Below, piece after piece: positions 9,353 to 18,572 of a stretch of 64,000 nt of DNA. Source of the DNA: Candidatus Tisiphia endosymbiont of Dascillus cervinus (GTDB lineage: Bacteria > Pseudomonadota > Alphaproteobacteria > Rickettsiales > Rickettsiaceae); the NCBI RefSeq assembly GCF_964026405.1, contig NZ_OZ032146.1:372001-436000 (forward strand). The letters are read 5' to 3'. Each line of letters begins with the position of its first letter. Within the stretch, counting starts at the first letter, position 1. Below the pieces are notes generated by a model. The model saw only the letters and a list, made by a program, of their open reading frames with translations, had not been told where the DNA came from and searched no databases. The translations under genes and the position numbers were made by a program.

Positions 9353-9399
9353 TACACCTAGCAGCTCGACTTTGCTGCTGCCTAGTTCTTCTTGAAGTT
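9353..9399. repeat. Truncated family-B palindromic repeat
   Basis: Only the right half, ending TTCTTGAAGTT (9389-9399), matches the family-B repeats at 6653 and 10923. The left arm is lost where it meets the family-A element. Confidence 0.55.
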
Positions 9400-9452
9400 A
9401 TACTATCGTCTACCCAACTCTTGAAATCATAGCAATATACATCGAACTCAGG

Positions 9453-9788
9453 TTAACTAGCAGTCTCACCGTTAACATCATTATTACTATCTTGGTCGTC
9501 ATTATCACTTTCCGATTCTTCACTTTTTTCAGATTTATCATCCTCTTCTTGTGCAGAACCAAGAGCATACACACACAATTCTTCCAGCAGAATATTATTC
9601 TTATTAGCCAGTTCTTGCAGTTTAGTTATCGCATCCATGACCTCAGCTGGTATTTTCCCACCACGTTGCTTTGATAACCAGTCATCCTGAAAATGCAAGG
9701 GATGATGCCCCGGCTCAGGTTGCCCTACATATATAGTAAACGGTGCCATTTGTCCACCAAAATCACAATTAACACTAAACTTTTTCAT
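9453..9788 (-). CDS. Small conserved protein, probably DUF2610 family
   Basis: 111 residues of unknown function. The N-terminal 75 residues form a compact domain ([40 protein letters not shown] is its core, with [13 protein letters not shown] and a helix [20 protein letters not shown]). The last 35 residues are a very acidic Asp/Glu/Ser/Asn tail that is probably disordered. The sequence recalls the DUF2610 family of Rickettsia, by memory of its consensus, not by a search. It stands alone between two family-A repeats. Confidence 0.7.
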   Translation of the reverse strand: MKKFSVNCDFGGQMAPFTIYVGQPEPGHHPLHFQDDWLSKQRGGKIPAEVMDAITKLQELANKNNILLEELCVYALGSAQEEDDKSEKSEESESDNDDQDSNNDVNGETAS

Positions 9789-9847
9789 AACATAACATTA
9801 AATTATTAGAATAATATTAGGGATTTCAAGATTTAATCCTAAAAAAC

Positions 9848-10049
9848 CATAGTACCCTACATTTTTCTATAATCGTCATAGCAAGGCTCTTTAGATGCCG
9901 TGGCAATCTAAGTAAACAGCGGAGCTGTTTTTTTAGAGTAACACTTCGCGTATCCTAGATTGCCACGTCGCCGCTTTCAGCGACTCCTCGCTAATAGACG
10001 ATCAGCAACCATTTTAATAGTGGTTATATAAAAAATGTAGGGTACTATG
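9848..10049. repeat. Palindromic repeat, family A, copy 2 (intact)
   Basis: Perfect 19-base terminal inverted repeats, CATAGTACCCTACATTTTT (9848-9866) and its complement (10031-10049), enclose a centre with the ATTGCCACGTCGCCGC and TTTCAGCGACTCCTCGC module seen in the other copies. With the surrounding AT-rich sequence it explains the gap between the two flanking genes. Confidence 0.85.
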
Positions 10050-10124
10050 CTAAAAAACTTATCCCTAACAAAATTGTATATGATACAACAAAAAAATAAA
10101 AGTAAAAAATTTTGGCAACAAAAA

Positions 10125-10880
10125 TTAACTACTCAATGACGTTTTTTCAAGTAATAGATGTTTAAATTTCTCGGAAAGTTCATAATTAGTAGCAACAAAC
10201 GTTTTGTCATTATTTATTATTGCTCCACCTGATTCTCGGACAATTAAATCAAAACTAGCTTTTAAAGTGTAATTTAATGATGAAAAATAAACAGCATCAA
10301 TCTTACCAGCTGCAAGTAATAGAATTCCATAACAATGAGAACCAAAAACCCTAGCATTTTTCAAAAAAACTGGGTTTATGTTAAGATCATCAGTAGAAAT
10401 TAGAAAATTATCAAAACTAGAACAAGCAGAAACCCTTAATCTACCACTATTATTAGTGGTATTATTTCCTACCCATACCCCTTTTCCCTTCTCAACATAA
10501 TAAATCTCATCAAGAGCTGGAAAGTTTATCACCGTACAAACCGTGGTTAAAATTTTATTAATCTTTTTTAAACACGTTATAGATACAGCAAAAAATGGTA
10601 TACTTTTTTCTAAATTACTCAAACTATCAAGCGGATTTATTAATAAAACCATCTCAGAAGCGTTATCTAATTCAAACTTATCCTCTGGAAAAAATAAAGA
10701 ACTTGTATATTTTTGCAACTCATTACGTAATAAATCTTGTGTTTTAATATAAGATTTATTGCAGAAATCATAGTTTCCCTTATTAGATCTTTGAAGCATT
10801 TCCAGCTCTAAAAAATCTCTCTTCAAAAACTTAACAGCTTTACATGATGCAGTAATAAGTAAGTTAGTTATAGGCTGCAT
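10125..10880 (-). CDS. suhB: Inositol monophosphatase/SuhB-like protein, catalytic residues altered
   Basis: 251-residue member of the FIG/IMPase superfamily by length and by blocks such as FAVSITCL, EIYYVEKGKGVW and GSHCYGILLLAAGKID. The metal-binding motif DPLDGT reads INPLDSLSN, losing the first Asp, and the EE motif upstream reads FPEDK. The C-terminal WDxAA motif is replaced by KASFDLIVRESGG. Phosphatase activity is therefore doubtful, and it may keep the non-catalytic SuhB role in transcription. It lies upstream of nothing on its strand and downstream of efp, an arrangement I recall from R. prowazekii. Confidence 0.72.
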   Translation of the reverse strand: MQPITNLLITASCKAVKFLKRDFLELEMLQRSNKGNYDFCNKSYIKTQDLLRNELQKYTSSLFFPEDKFELDNASEMVLLINPLDSLSNLEKSIPFFAVSITCLKKINKILTTVCTVINFPALDEIYYVEKGKGVWVGNNTTNNSGRLRVSACSSFDNFLISTDDLNINPVFLKNARVFGSHCYGILLLAAGKIDAVYFSSLNYTLKASFDLIVRESGGAIINNDKTFVATNYELSEKFKHLLLEKTSLSS

Positions 10881-10922
10881 AAGCTATATATGACTTCAAA
10901 AGTTGATGATAGACGATAGTAT

Positions 10923-11019
10923 AACTTCAAGAGGCAATAGCAAAGTCTAGCTAGCTGTGCGTACATGAATAACTAGGCAGCTTTGATCTTCAGAGACAAT
11001 GACCTTAACTCTTAAAGTT
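10923..11019. repeat. Palindromic repeat, family B, copy 2 (diverged)
   Basis: Left arm AACTTCAAGA (10923-10932), right arm CTTAAAGTT (11011-11019). The centre matches the 6653 copy at GCGTACAT and CAGCTTTGATCTTCAGA. It fills the space between efp and the SuhB-like gene. Confidence 0.6.
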
Positions 11020-11034
11020 CTACCTGAGTATATA

Positions 11035-11601
11035 TTACTTTGCTCTCTCAACAAAGCTTATATCTTCAATTTTTATAACTATTTTCTCCCCAGTAACTAA
11101 ATAAGGCGGTACCATTACCTTTACTCCATTGGTTAAAATCGCTGGTTTATAAGAAGATGTTACCGTAGAGCCTTTAATTACAGGATCAGTTTGCATAATT
11201 TCAGCAATAACGGTTTGCGGTAATTCAGCATTTAAAGCTTTTTCTTCATAAAACTGTACCTTGAGTATCATATTATCCTCAAGAAATGGCAAACATTCAC
11301 CAAGAATTGCCTTATTAATTAAAATTTGCTCAAATGTCTCATTATCCATTAACACGAGGTCATCACCTTCAAAATATAGGAATTGTAAATCCTTATTCTC
11401 AAGCTGTGCTTTTTCAACATAATCGGATGAATTAAAACGCTCATTAAGTTTTGTACCAGTTTTTAAATTTTTCATCTCTACTTGTACATAAGCCCCACCT
11501 TTACCAGGTTTGGTATGTTCAGGTGTTTTGCTCACAACCCATAAATCATTATTATACACTATAATGTTACCAGCCCTAATAGCATTTGCTGAAATTTTCA
11601 T
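11035..11601 (-). CDS. efp: Translation elongation factor P
   Basis: Binds between the P and E sites and relieves stalling at proline runs. The 188 residues match the family length, with three beta-barrel domains. The exposed modifiable loop reads [14 protein letters not shown] with Lys34 at the tip, which is the beta-lysylation position in Lys-type EF-P. The C-terminal signature [20 protein letters not shown] is present. The EpmA/B modification genes are not in the window. Confidence 0.97.
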   Translation of the reverse strand: MKISANAIRAGNIIVYNNDLWVVSKTPEHTKPGKGGAYVQVEMKNLKTGTKLNERFNSSDYVEKAQLENKDLQFLYFEGDDLVLMDNETFEQILINKAILGECLPFLEDNMILKVQFYEEKALNAELPQTVIAEIMQTDPVIKGSTVTSSYKPAILTNGVKVMVPPYLVTGEKIVIKIEDISFVERAK

Positions 11602-11698
11602 ATTATTATCACTTATCTAAAATAATTCTTTTGTATATTTGTTCAAGCTGGTTATTAACACCTTTCTAGGTCTATTTTATCATTTTTATCGATAAAGG

Positions 11699-12220
11699 TC
11701 AAAGTATAATCATATCCTTATAGCTTTCTTCTAATTCTAAAAGTTTTTTCTTGAGTTCAAGTCCTCCAGCGTAACCAGTTAGTCTACCATCAGTACCTAT
11801 AACCCTATGACATGGTACTATAATTAACAAAGTGTTGCGTGCCACAGTGTTTGCTACTACACGTACAGATTTAGGAGCAAATATTAAATTTGCAATATCC
11901 TTGTAACTCATCACTCTAGCATATGGGATGGCAGAGATGGTAGACCATACTTTCTCCTGAAAATTAGTCCCCGTGAAACGGTAAGGTACAGTAAATTCTT
12001 TTCTAGTACCATTTATGTATTCTGTTAGCTCTTGGTAAGTTTGATCGAATATACTGCAATTTTGCTGTTCATGATAGCTACTATCTAAAATTGGCATATG
12101 TTTTTGCCCTACAAAATATAAACCTGTTAAAAAGTCCCCATCTGATACCAATAATATATTCAAATCATTTGAGTATATTAGAGCAATTGGTAAGTCTATA
12201 TATCTATATATTTTTGTCAT
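11699..12220 (-). CDS. ogt: Methylated-DNA--protein-cysteine methyltransferase
   Basis: Suicide repair protein that moves the alkyl group from O6-methylguanine to its own cysteine. The 173 residues contain the active-site motif VPCHRVIG and the DNA-binding segment IPYARVMSYKDIA followed by VARNTLLIIVPCHRV. The N-terminal domain is the short Ogt type, without an Ada regulatory domain. It begins 2 bases after the gltD-like gene, so the pair is probably an operon. Confidence 0.95.
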   Translation of the reverse strand: MTKIYRYIDLPIALIYSNDLNILLVSDGDFLTGLYFVGQKHMPILDSSYHEQQNCSIFDQTYQELTEYINGTRKEFTVPYRFTGTNFQEKVWSTISAIPYARVMSYKDIANLIFAPKSVRVVANTVARNTLLIIVPCHRVIGTDGRLTGYAGGLELKKKLLELEESYKDMIIL

Positions 12221-12221
12221 T

Positions 12222-15200
12222 TTAATTTTTTTCTTGGAGAGAGTTTTGTTCTAAACGACTTTTACACCCTGTGAAGTCAACTATTTTTGCATCTTGATCT
12301 TGGCAGACACAAGTAAAAATATATTTCCTTTCATCTGTAACTTCCTGAATGCATTGTCCGCAAGTACCTTTCATCATACACTGCATAGGAGAATTAAGAC
12401 TTACTATTAATTGAGTTTTGTTACCAAAAAAATCATCTTTTATATCTTTTATAGCTTCCATCATTTCTGTACTACCCGCAGCTATTATCCTATCTATGCT
12501 CAAATTTTTCCAAAGGTAACAATGCCCCATTATAGCATACACCAAATCGCCCTTAACACTAATATCTTCCGCCCTATTTTTTGATAAAATACCTTCTTCA
12601 CAACACCAAACTACTATATCGGCTGCTTCTTCTATTCTGTCTTGATAGAACCTATCTTGTAAATTTTTATAACCAGCAAAATATATAATTTTACAATTAT
12701 TATTTTTAAGAGCCTTAGCTATTGAGCATAAAACTGCATTTCCAACTCCTCCACCAACAAGCACTACATTACTATCCTTTAATATCTCAGTTGGCTTACC
12801 ACTAGGTCCCATTAGTACTACTAGTTCATTTTGCGATAAATATCTACATAATTTACTTGATTTACCATTTTGCCAAACTATCAAATGAATTAACCCTTTT
12901 TCTGAATCAACATAAGCTCCAGTGACAGCCAATGGTTCGATAATTTTTGAAATATCACTAGAATAATTTTGTAAACGGAAAAATTGCCCCGGTTGAAAAT
13001 TTTGAGCAGCGATAGGAGAATGTATTACCAGCTCTACTATCTTATAAGATAGAATATTAATCCGCTTGATACGGCTAACTAGTAAATAATCTAGTTTAAC
13101 GAAGAAATTTAGATTATTACCAAAAAAACTTGGTTTATTTTTGATAAGTTTTTTTCCAATAAACTTGTACCCCTCTTTACTACTTGCTAAGGCTTTAACC
13201 ACACTTCCAGAGTATTGAGGATTACAATCACCAAAATATGTTATACTTCCTGCATAAGTCAATCTAGTTGGTAATTTTGTCGTCGAAACTCGCCTGTGCT
13301 CCTCACGTACGCCTGTGTACGCTGCGGTACTCGGCTTCGTTTCTCCTAAAAATTTCTCAACTATTTTTGACTTATGCAGGAAGTCTGTTATACTCGAATG
13401 ATTTTCCAAATAACTATTATCTTTATGCGTACCTATTGCCATAAGTACAGTCCTTACCTTAAATTTTTTCCTTATACCTAAATTATCAAATTCTATTGAT
13501 TCAGCGTAAGTATACTGATCAACATCAATGCCTAAAGGTATCATATCTTCAGCAAAATTTACACCTGCAGCCATAGCATACATAACTTCCTCAGGATTTA
13601 ACTTGTAGGCAGGAGAATCCTTTAATTTTCCTCTATAACAAATTGTTACTCCACCTAGTTCATCGAGGATTTTTTTTACAGCTTCTGTATCTTGTACTTG
13701 CCTAAATAATTTTGCATGCGAGATAAATTCTTCGGCTATTAATTTGTCCTCATCTGTCCAATTTTGTTCTGTATGATTTTTCCCATTCTCCTCAACTGAC
13801 AATTCATACTTTTTTAGAAATTTTTCTACTTGTAACTTATAATAATTTAAACTTTCAGTTGCTGCATCAATAGAGGTCAGTCCCCCGCCAATGATAATAA
13901 TAGGCATCCTAATAAGCAAATTAGTGTTAGATTGTTCTAAAAAAGCTCCTCCTGATTGTAATGTCATTAGAAAGTCGGAGGCTGTTTTCACACCTTTTGC
14001 AAGAAAATTTTTCATTTGAGCAATTTTGGGCTTACCAGCTCCAACACACAAAGCAACATGGTCAAATCCTAAATGAAATACTTGCTCCATAGTTATATTA
14101 CTATCTAAACTTACACCACCAAAAAGCTTAAAATGACTGTTTCTCTCCAGTATCAGACGTAATATAGTTAAATTATTTTTATCCCACCTTGCAGTAATAC
14201 CATACTCGGCTACTCCTCCAAAACCTTCAGGTATTTTTTCTGATAAGTTTTTTTTATAATCAGACCAGTATTTAATAGGCTTGTTAATATCAAAAGGTAA
14301 TGGGGTGATTTTTAAGCCATCTATAGCTACTACAGTATGTCCGTCTCGTAATAAATAATGGCTTAAACTAAACCCAGCTGGTCCTTGACCCACTACTAAA
14401 ACTTTGTAATTAGTTGAAGGCTTTGGCATCAGAGAAAAAATGTTAAGTGGATTCCAATTGGTAAGTAATAAATATATTTCCACCCCGTAAGGTAGAAGCA
14501 AAGTAGTTTCCAAAATATTAGATTCAACAAGAGGAATATCTACAGGTTCTTGCTTTTGATAAATGCAAGCATTAGAACAATCATTACAAATCCTATGACC
14601 GGTAGCAGCCACCATTGGATTATCAATGACAATAATAGCAAGAGCAGCTAAATTAAATCCCTTGGACTTTACATAATTCATCTCAGAGATTTTCTGCTTC
14701 AGCGGACAGCCCGACTTTGATGGCGTAGTCGGTAGTATATTCGCAGAATCATTCGAGTATAACCCTTTAGAACACGAGTCTTTTCCCTGTTTATGACAGT
14801 AGATACAATAGTGAGTAGCATTTAAGACTGTATCTAGATTAGATATAGGATTTAAACAATCAAACCCTACTCTTACATGTTTTTTATATTTAGCTACCTT
14901 ATTAAGATCTATTAAATTATCTTTATCTGTTTTATTTGGTAAAGAAAATAATATACTTTCAGATTCATTAAATCTCCTTTGAAACTCTACTCCTGCAAGA
15001 GGTCTATTATAAACCATAAAGGCAGCATATTTTGCTGCTATATCTAACTCAAAAGCATATTTTTCATCATCTAATTGCCATTTTATTACTTGACGAGCAA
15101 ACTTGTCTTGGGTAAACTCCTCTCCTAAAAGTTTTTCTAAAAAAATTGATACACTATCAAAATCAATCTCTTTTAGTTTTTCAGGAGGATATTTTCTTAC

Positions 15201-15515
15201 CGCAACACGCTGGATGAACTTTCTCTTACATTCATAAATTACATCAAATTCTTTATGACTAAATCTCAGATTGGCTATTTCTTGTTCAATACCAAATAAC
15301 TTAGCTAGAAAATCATCAAAAACAGGCGAAATTTCTAATAAAAAATCCGAGTAATATTTTTGATCAACTTGATCAGGATTAGCCCTTAATGATAAAATAA
15401 TTTCATAAAGAGAATAACTATGGCTACGCAGAAAATTTAGAAAAATTTCATCTAATTTTTTTAAGCCTTCTAATCTATTCAGATCTATAAAATCTAAACC
15501 AAAAGCAAGTGTCAT
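12222..15515 (-). CDS. GltD-like oxidoreductase fused to a ferredoxin-reductase (PyrK-like) module
   Basis: 1097 residues. An N-terminal domain of unknown role (about 1-215) is followed by a GltD-type Fe-S region (CIYCHKQGKDSC, GCPLKQKISEMN, CNDCSNACIYQ), an FAD domain with VLVVGQGPAGFSLSHYLL, a second nucleotide site IIIIGGGLTSIDAATES, and a C-terminal FAD/NAD reductase with VVLVGGGVGNAVLC and a [2Fe-2S] cluster motif CMMKGTCGQCIQE...CVCQ, as in dihydroorotate-dehydrogenase electron-transfer subunits. Databases often label such Rickettsiales proteins 'glutamate synthase subunit beta/2-polyprenylphenol hydroxylase'; the true reaction is not known. A 140-base palindromic repeat (13245-13384) is read through as about 46 residues. 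A second possible insert (YSNDSANILPTTPSKS, near 14720-14770) lies between GLY and GCPLK. Confidence 0.82.
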   Translation of the reverse strand: MTLAFGLDFIDLNRLEGLKKLDEIFLNFLRSHSYSLYEIILSLRANPDQVDQKYYSDFLLEISPVFDDFLAKLFGIEQEIANLRFSHKEFDVIYECKRKFIQRVAVRKYPPEKLKEIDFDSVSIFLEKLLGEEFTQDKFARQVIKWQLDDEKYAFELDIAAKYAAFMVYNRPLAGVEFQRRFNESESILFSLPNKTDKDNLIDLNKVAKYKKHVRVGFDCLNPISNLDTVLNATHYCIYCHKQGKDSCSKGLYSNDSANILPTTPSKSGCPLKQKISEMNYVKSKGFNLAALAIIVIDNPMVAATGHRICNDCSNACIYQKQEPVDIPLVESNILETTLLLPYGVEIYLLLTNWNPLNIFSLMPKPSTNYKVLVVGQGPAGFSLSHYLLRDGHTVVAIDGLKITPLPFDINKPIKYWSDYKKNLSEKIPEGFGGVAEYGITARWDKNNLTILRLILERNSHFKLFGGVSLDSNITMEQVFHLGFDHVALCVGAGKPKIAQMKNFLAKGVKTASDFLMTLQSGGAFLEQSNTNLLIRMPIIIIGGGLTSIDAATESLNYYKLQVEKFLKKYELSVEENGKNHTEQNWTDEDKLIAEEFISHAKLFRQVQDTEAVKKILDELGGVTICYRGKLKDSPAYKLNPEEVMYAMAAGVNFAEDMIPLGIDVDQYTYAESIEFDNLGIRKKFKVRTVLMAIGTHKDNSYLENHSSITDFLHKSKIVEKFLGETKPSTAAYTGVREEHRRVSTTKLPTRLTYAGSITYFGDCNPQYSGSVVKALASSKEGYKFIGKKLIKNKPSFFGNNLNFFVKLDYLLVSRIKRINILSYKIVELVIHSPIAAQNFQPGQFFRLQNYSSDISKIIEPLAVTGAYVDSEKGLIHLIVWQNGKSSKLCRYLSQNELVVLMGPSGKPTEILKDSNVVLVGGGVGNAVLCSIAKALKNNNCKIIYFAGYKNLQDRFYQDRIEEAADIVVWCCEEGILSKNRAEDISVKGDLVYAIMGHCYLWKNLSIDRIIAAGSTEMMEAIKDIKDDFFGNKTQLIVSLNSPMQCMMKGTCGQCIQEVTDERKYIFTCVCQDQDAKIVDFTGCKSRLEQNSLQEKN
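13245..13384 (-). repeat. Palindromic element inserted in frame inside a protein gene
   Basis: Arms ACTTCCTGCATAAGTCAA (13245-13262) and its exact complement (13367-13384) bound a 140-base GC-richer segment. A second 140-base copy lies between genes at 61330-61469, in the same orientation relative to the gene's coding strand. In the host protein it encodes a basic stretch containing FLGETKPSTAAY, GVREEHRRVS and TTKLPTRLTYAGS. In-protein palindromic elements of this sort are a known hallmark of Rickettsia (RPE). Confidence 0.88.
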
Positions 15516-15540
15516 ATAGCTAAAACCTTCTTTAGATTAG

Positions 15541-16317
15541 CTATATATAATATATGACATTTTTAGAAAAAAATCTGTAGCCAAGATAACTGAAAAATGA
15601 AACAATAACGGCTACAATAAAGGATTTTATAATCATAAATACATCTGGCAACACTCCTTCTATTACTAAGAATTGAACTGGTCTTATGACAAGAAAAATG
15701 GGGTTAATTTCAAAAAATATTTTCTTTGATTCTGGTACCATAGAATATGGGTACACTATTGGTATAGTCCAATATGCAACATTCAAAATCAAATTTAATA
15801 CCTGTGGAACATCACGTATATAAGGAGTTAAAAATGCAAATGCGATAGAACTACTAATCACAGAAATAATCAGCGGTAACACAAGCATTGGTACAAAAAG
15901 TATATATACACTAAATCTTTCAGGATATAAAATGATAAAAGCTATATACATAGCTACAAACGAATAAATTAGGGTATAAACTTGTGTTAAACTATCCGAT
16001 ATAGGAAAGATAGTTCTAGAAATTACTACCTTTTTTATAATACCACTGCGATTAATTAATGAATTTGATGATATATTTAAGCTGCTAACAATAAATGTCC
16101 ATAACGGTAAACCACCGACTAGATTCATAATCATTGCTTCTCTTGGTAGCTTAAGTAAAAATCCAAAAAAATATGAAATGATCATTATATGCACAAAAGG
16201 CTGAACTAAACCCCATAACGAACCTAAAAAAGAATCTTTATTTTGATGAGATATAGAAGCTTGGGTTAATAATACCACTGACAACCAGTATTTCTTGGAA
16301 AAAAAATACTTTATCAT
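15541..16317 (-). CDS. ABC-2 type transport permease (Wzm/TagG-like)
   Basis: 258-residue membrane protein with six predicted helices and the ABC2_membrane layout: ASISHQNKDSFLGSLWGLVQPFVHIMIISYFF near the N-terminus, SRTIFPISDSLTQVY, and AYWTIPIVYPYSMVPE before a re-entrant NPIFLVIRPVQFLV. Proteins of this family pair with an ATPase to export O-antigen, capsule or other polysaccharides across the inner membrane. The stop of the upstream ATPase gene and this start share one base (TAATG), so translation is coupled. Confidence 0.87.
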   Translation of the reverse strand: MIKYFFSKKYWLSVVLLTQASISHQNKDSFLGSLWGLVQPFVHIMIISYFFGFLLKLPREAMIMNLVGGLPLWTFIVSSLNISSNSLINRSGIIKKVVISRTIFPISDSLTQVYTLIYSFVAMYIAFIILYPERFSVYILFVPMLVLPLIISVISSSIAFAFLTPYIRDVPQVLNLILNVAYWTIPIVYPYSMVPESKKIFFEINPIFLVIRPVQFLVIEGVLPDVFMIIKSFIVAVIVSFFSYLGYRFFSKNVIYYI

Positions 16318-17054
16318 TAATAATTCCCACTATTATAAATTTTTAGTATTTCATCTGGATTACCGTCTGCAATAATACTACCTTCTTTTAATAATACACA
16401 TCTATTACAATTCTCCTTAATAATATTTTCTTGATGACTTACTAATATTAAAATAGGTATATTTTGTAACTTGTTTTTCATAAAATTGGTCGACTTCTCA
16501 ATAAAATGACTATCACCAGCAGCAAAAACTTCATCTAGTAAAAGAATATCTGAATCTTGAAAAGCCGATACAGAAAAAGCCAATCTTGATAACATACCAG
16601 AACTATAATTTTTTACCGGTAAATCTATTTTATTCCCTAGCTCAGAAAAATCTATAATTTCTTGTTCCAGTTCTTTACTGTACTTACCTAACATATTATT
16701 ATAAATCATAAGCATTTTGATATTTTCTCTGCCAGTTTGCTCTAATTCAAAACCTACTCCCATCTCAATAATGGCGGCAAAGTTACCATGAACTTTAATT
16801 TTTCCAAACTTTAATGGATAAATTCCAGCAATTACTTTAAGCAAAGAACTCTTACCTGAACCATTGCTACCAATAAAGGCAATTTTTTCGCCTCTTTGAC
16901 AGGAAAGATTTATATTATTTAAGATAGGAATTGACGAAGGAAAAAGTTTACCTCCTTTAATAAAAAAGTGTCTTAAACTTTCTACCCTTTGTTGGTTATT
17001 GATTCCTTCTACACAACCATCAGATATCTCTATAGATACTAGTTTAGACGTCAT
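16317..17054 (-). CDS. ABC transporter ATPase (Wzt/KpsT-like polysaccharide exporter)
   Basis: 245 residues. Walker A is GSNGSGKSS (about 63-71), the signature reads NYSSGMLSRLAFSVS, Walker B is DILLLDEVFAAGD, and the switch His lies in LVSHQ. The VEIGVGFE-type loop (IIEMGVGFELEQTGRENI) is characteristic of polysaccharide and teichoic-acid exporters. The C-terminal sugar-binding domain of Wzt is missing, so substrate recognition must differ. Partner of the permease downstream; thioredoxin precedes it by 17 bases. Confidence 0.9.
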   Translation of the reverse strand: MTSKLVSIEISDGCVEGINNQQRVESLRHFFIKGGKLFPSSIPILNNINLSCQRGEKIAFIGSNGSGKSSLLKVIAGIYPLKFGKIKVHGNFAAIIEMGVGFELEQTGRENIKMLMIYNNMLGKYSKELEQEIIDFSELGNKIDLPVKNYSSGMLSRLAFSVSAFQDSDILLLDEVFAAGDSHFIEKSTNFMKNKLQNIPILILVSHQENIIKENCNRCVLLKEGSIIADGNPDEILKIYNSGNY

Positions 17055-17070
17055 ATGTTAAAAACATGAG

Positions 17071-17394
17071 TTATATTTTTACTGAAGAGTTAATCCATTC
17101 TTCAATAATATTTTTGGGGAATACTCCAGTCTTAGTAGCTAGTTGTTTCCCATCTTTAAACAAAATCATTGTAGGTATACTACGAATACCTAAACTTGAA
17201 GGTATATTGGGATTTTGATCTATGTCCATTTTAACGATTTTTATTTTGCCCACTAATTCCTTACTTAATTCTTCAATAATAGGTGTTAACATTTTACATG
17301 GTCCGCACCATTCAGCCCAAAAATCAACTAATACAGGTGTGGTGGACTCTAAAACTTCTTTATTAAAAGAATCATCTGTTATATTACTTTTCAT
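17071..17394 (-). CDS. trxA: Thioredoxin
   Basis: 107-residue disulfide reductase with the active site WAEWCGPCKM (Cys about 31 and 34), the structural cis-Pro in SIPTMILFKDG, and the normal length of Trx1. It supplies electrons to ribonucleotide reductase (nrdA at 61.5 kb) and peroxiredoxins (bcp at 2.5 kb). It is first in the minus-strand run trxA-ATPase-permease. Confidence 0.97.
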   Translation of the reverse strand: MKSNITDDSFNKEVLESTTPVLVDFWAEWCGPCKMLTPIIEELSKELVGKIKIVKMDIDQNPNIPSSLGIRSIPTMILFKDGKQLATKTGVFPKNIIEEWINSSVKI

Positions 17395-17726
17395 AATCTC
17401 TTATTTTTTGAATTATTAAATATCGAATAAAAAACACCTTCGATGTCATCCCCGCGTAAGCATAATCATAGTACCCTACATTTTTCTATAAGTGGCGATC
17501 TAGGTAAACAACGAATCTGTTTTTTTAGAGTAACGCTTCGCGTATCCTAGATTGCCGCGTCGCCGCTTTCAGCGACTCCTCGCAATGACGATTATACTAT
17601 GAGGCATAATACTCAACAGCCTGCTATTTTTCTAGATTCCTCTACCTACGCGGGGATGACATCCCTGTGTTTTAACAATTATAATCATACTAAGTAAAAT
17701 TCTTATTGTAAATGACTGCTTTAAGT
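17395..17726. other. Intergenic region filled by nested repeats
   Basis: A 222-base inverted-repeat element (17442-17663) containing a family-A repeat accounts for most of this gap. No coding potential is seen. Confidence 0.7.
17442..17663. repeat. Nested inverted-repeat element with family-A repeat inside
   Basis: GATGTCATCCCCGCGTA (17442-17458) is perfectly inverted at 17647-17663. Inside lies a truncated family-A repeat starting CATAGTACCCTACATTTTT (17467-17485), including the TAGATTGCCGCGTCGCCGC and CGCAATGACG module, with its right terminus degraded. This looks like one palindrome inserted in another. Confidence 0.75.
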
Positions 17727-18572
17727 TTACTTAAAAATGTTAGTATCTAAATTGTTAAGAACATATTTCTTACGATCATAATAAAGTTTCATAACTACAG
17801 CAGCGGTTTCTTCTACAGATCTTCTTGAAACATCAATTATTGACCACCCCTGTTGCTCGCAAATTTGTTTTACTTGCATACATTCTTCTTGGACTATTTT
17901 AAAATCCGTATAATTAGTATTATCGCTCATCTGTAATGAATGCATTCTAGTTTCTCTTATTTCAATTAGCCGAGTTGGGTTAATAATCAAACCAATTACA
18001 AGCTGTTTTGTAATGCTGCCTAACAAGTCTAAAAACGGATAACCATGAATATAAGGTACATTTGCTGTTTTAAATCCATTATATGCTAGATATACGGAAG
18101 TTGGAGTTTTTGATGTCCTAGAAGGACCAATCAGAATAATATCAGCTTCATCTAATTCACTAGTCATCTGACCATCATCATGTCTAAGAGTATAATCAAT
18201 AGCATGAATCTTATCAAAATAACCTTCATCAAATTTATAATCATAAACTAAACTTTCTTCTGTTTCTACACCTAAAAAAACTGAAATTTCTTTTACAATT
18301 CTACCTACAACAGAGATACAAGGAATTTTTAAATCATAACAAAATTTAGTTAAATTTCTTCTTAGTTCGTGATCTAAAATAGTGTACAATACAATGCTTG
18401 GTTTCATCTTGATTTTTTTCAAAACCTCATTTAATGATTCTGCATTTCTTAACATTGGCCAATGATACAATTTTGACTCAATTTTGCTAAATTGTGACAA
18501 AGCAGTATTAGCTGCATGTTTAACTGTTTGCACTGAAGAGTCTGAAACTAAGTGAATAATCAGCTTATTCAT
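17727..18572 (-). CDS. ppsR: Pyruvate,water/phosphate dikinase regulatory protein (PpsR/DUF299)
   Basis: Bifunctional kinase/pyrophosphorylase that switches PEP synthase or pyruvate phosphate dikinase on and off. 281 residues, with the N-terminal [19 protein letters not shown] segment, the P-loop-like [18 protein letters not shown] and the C-terminal [14 protein letters not shown] motif that are the family marks. PPDK itself is not in the window. Its start is 15 bases from a perfect DnaA box, at the edge of the predicted origin. Confidence 0.93.
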   Translation of the reverse strand: MNKLIIHLVSDSSVQTVKHAANTALSQFSKIESKLYHWPMLRNAESLNEVLKKIKMKPSIVLYTILDHELRRNLTKFCYDLKIPCISVVGRIVKEISVFLGVETEESLVYDYKFDEGYFDKIHAIDYTLRHDDGQMTSELDEADIILIGPSRTSKTPTSVYLAYNGFKTANVPYIHGYPFLDLLGSITKQLVIGLIINPTRLIEIRETRMHSLQMSDNTNYTDFKIVQEECMQVKQICEQQGWSIIDVSRRSVEETAAVVMKLYYDRKKYVLNNLDTNIFK

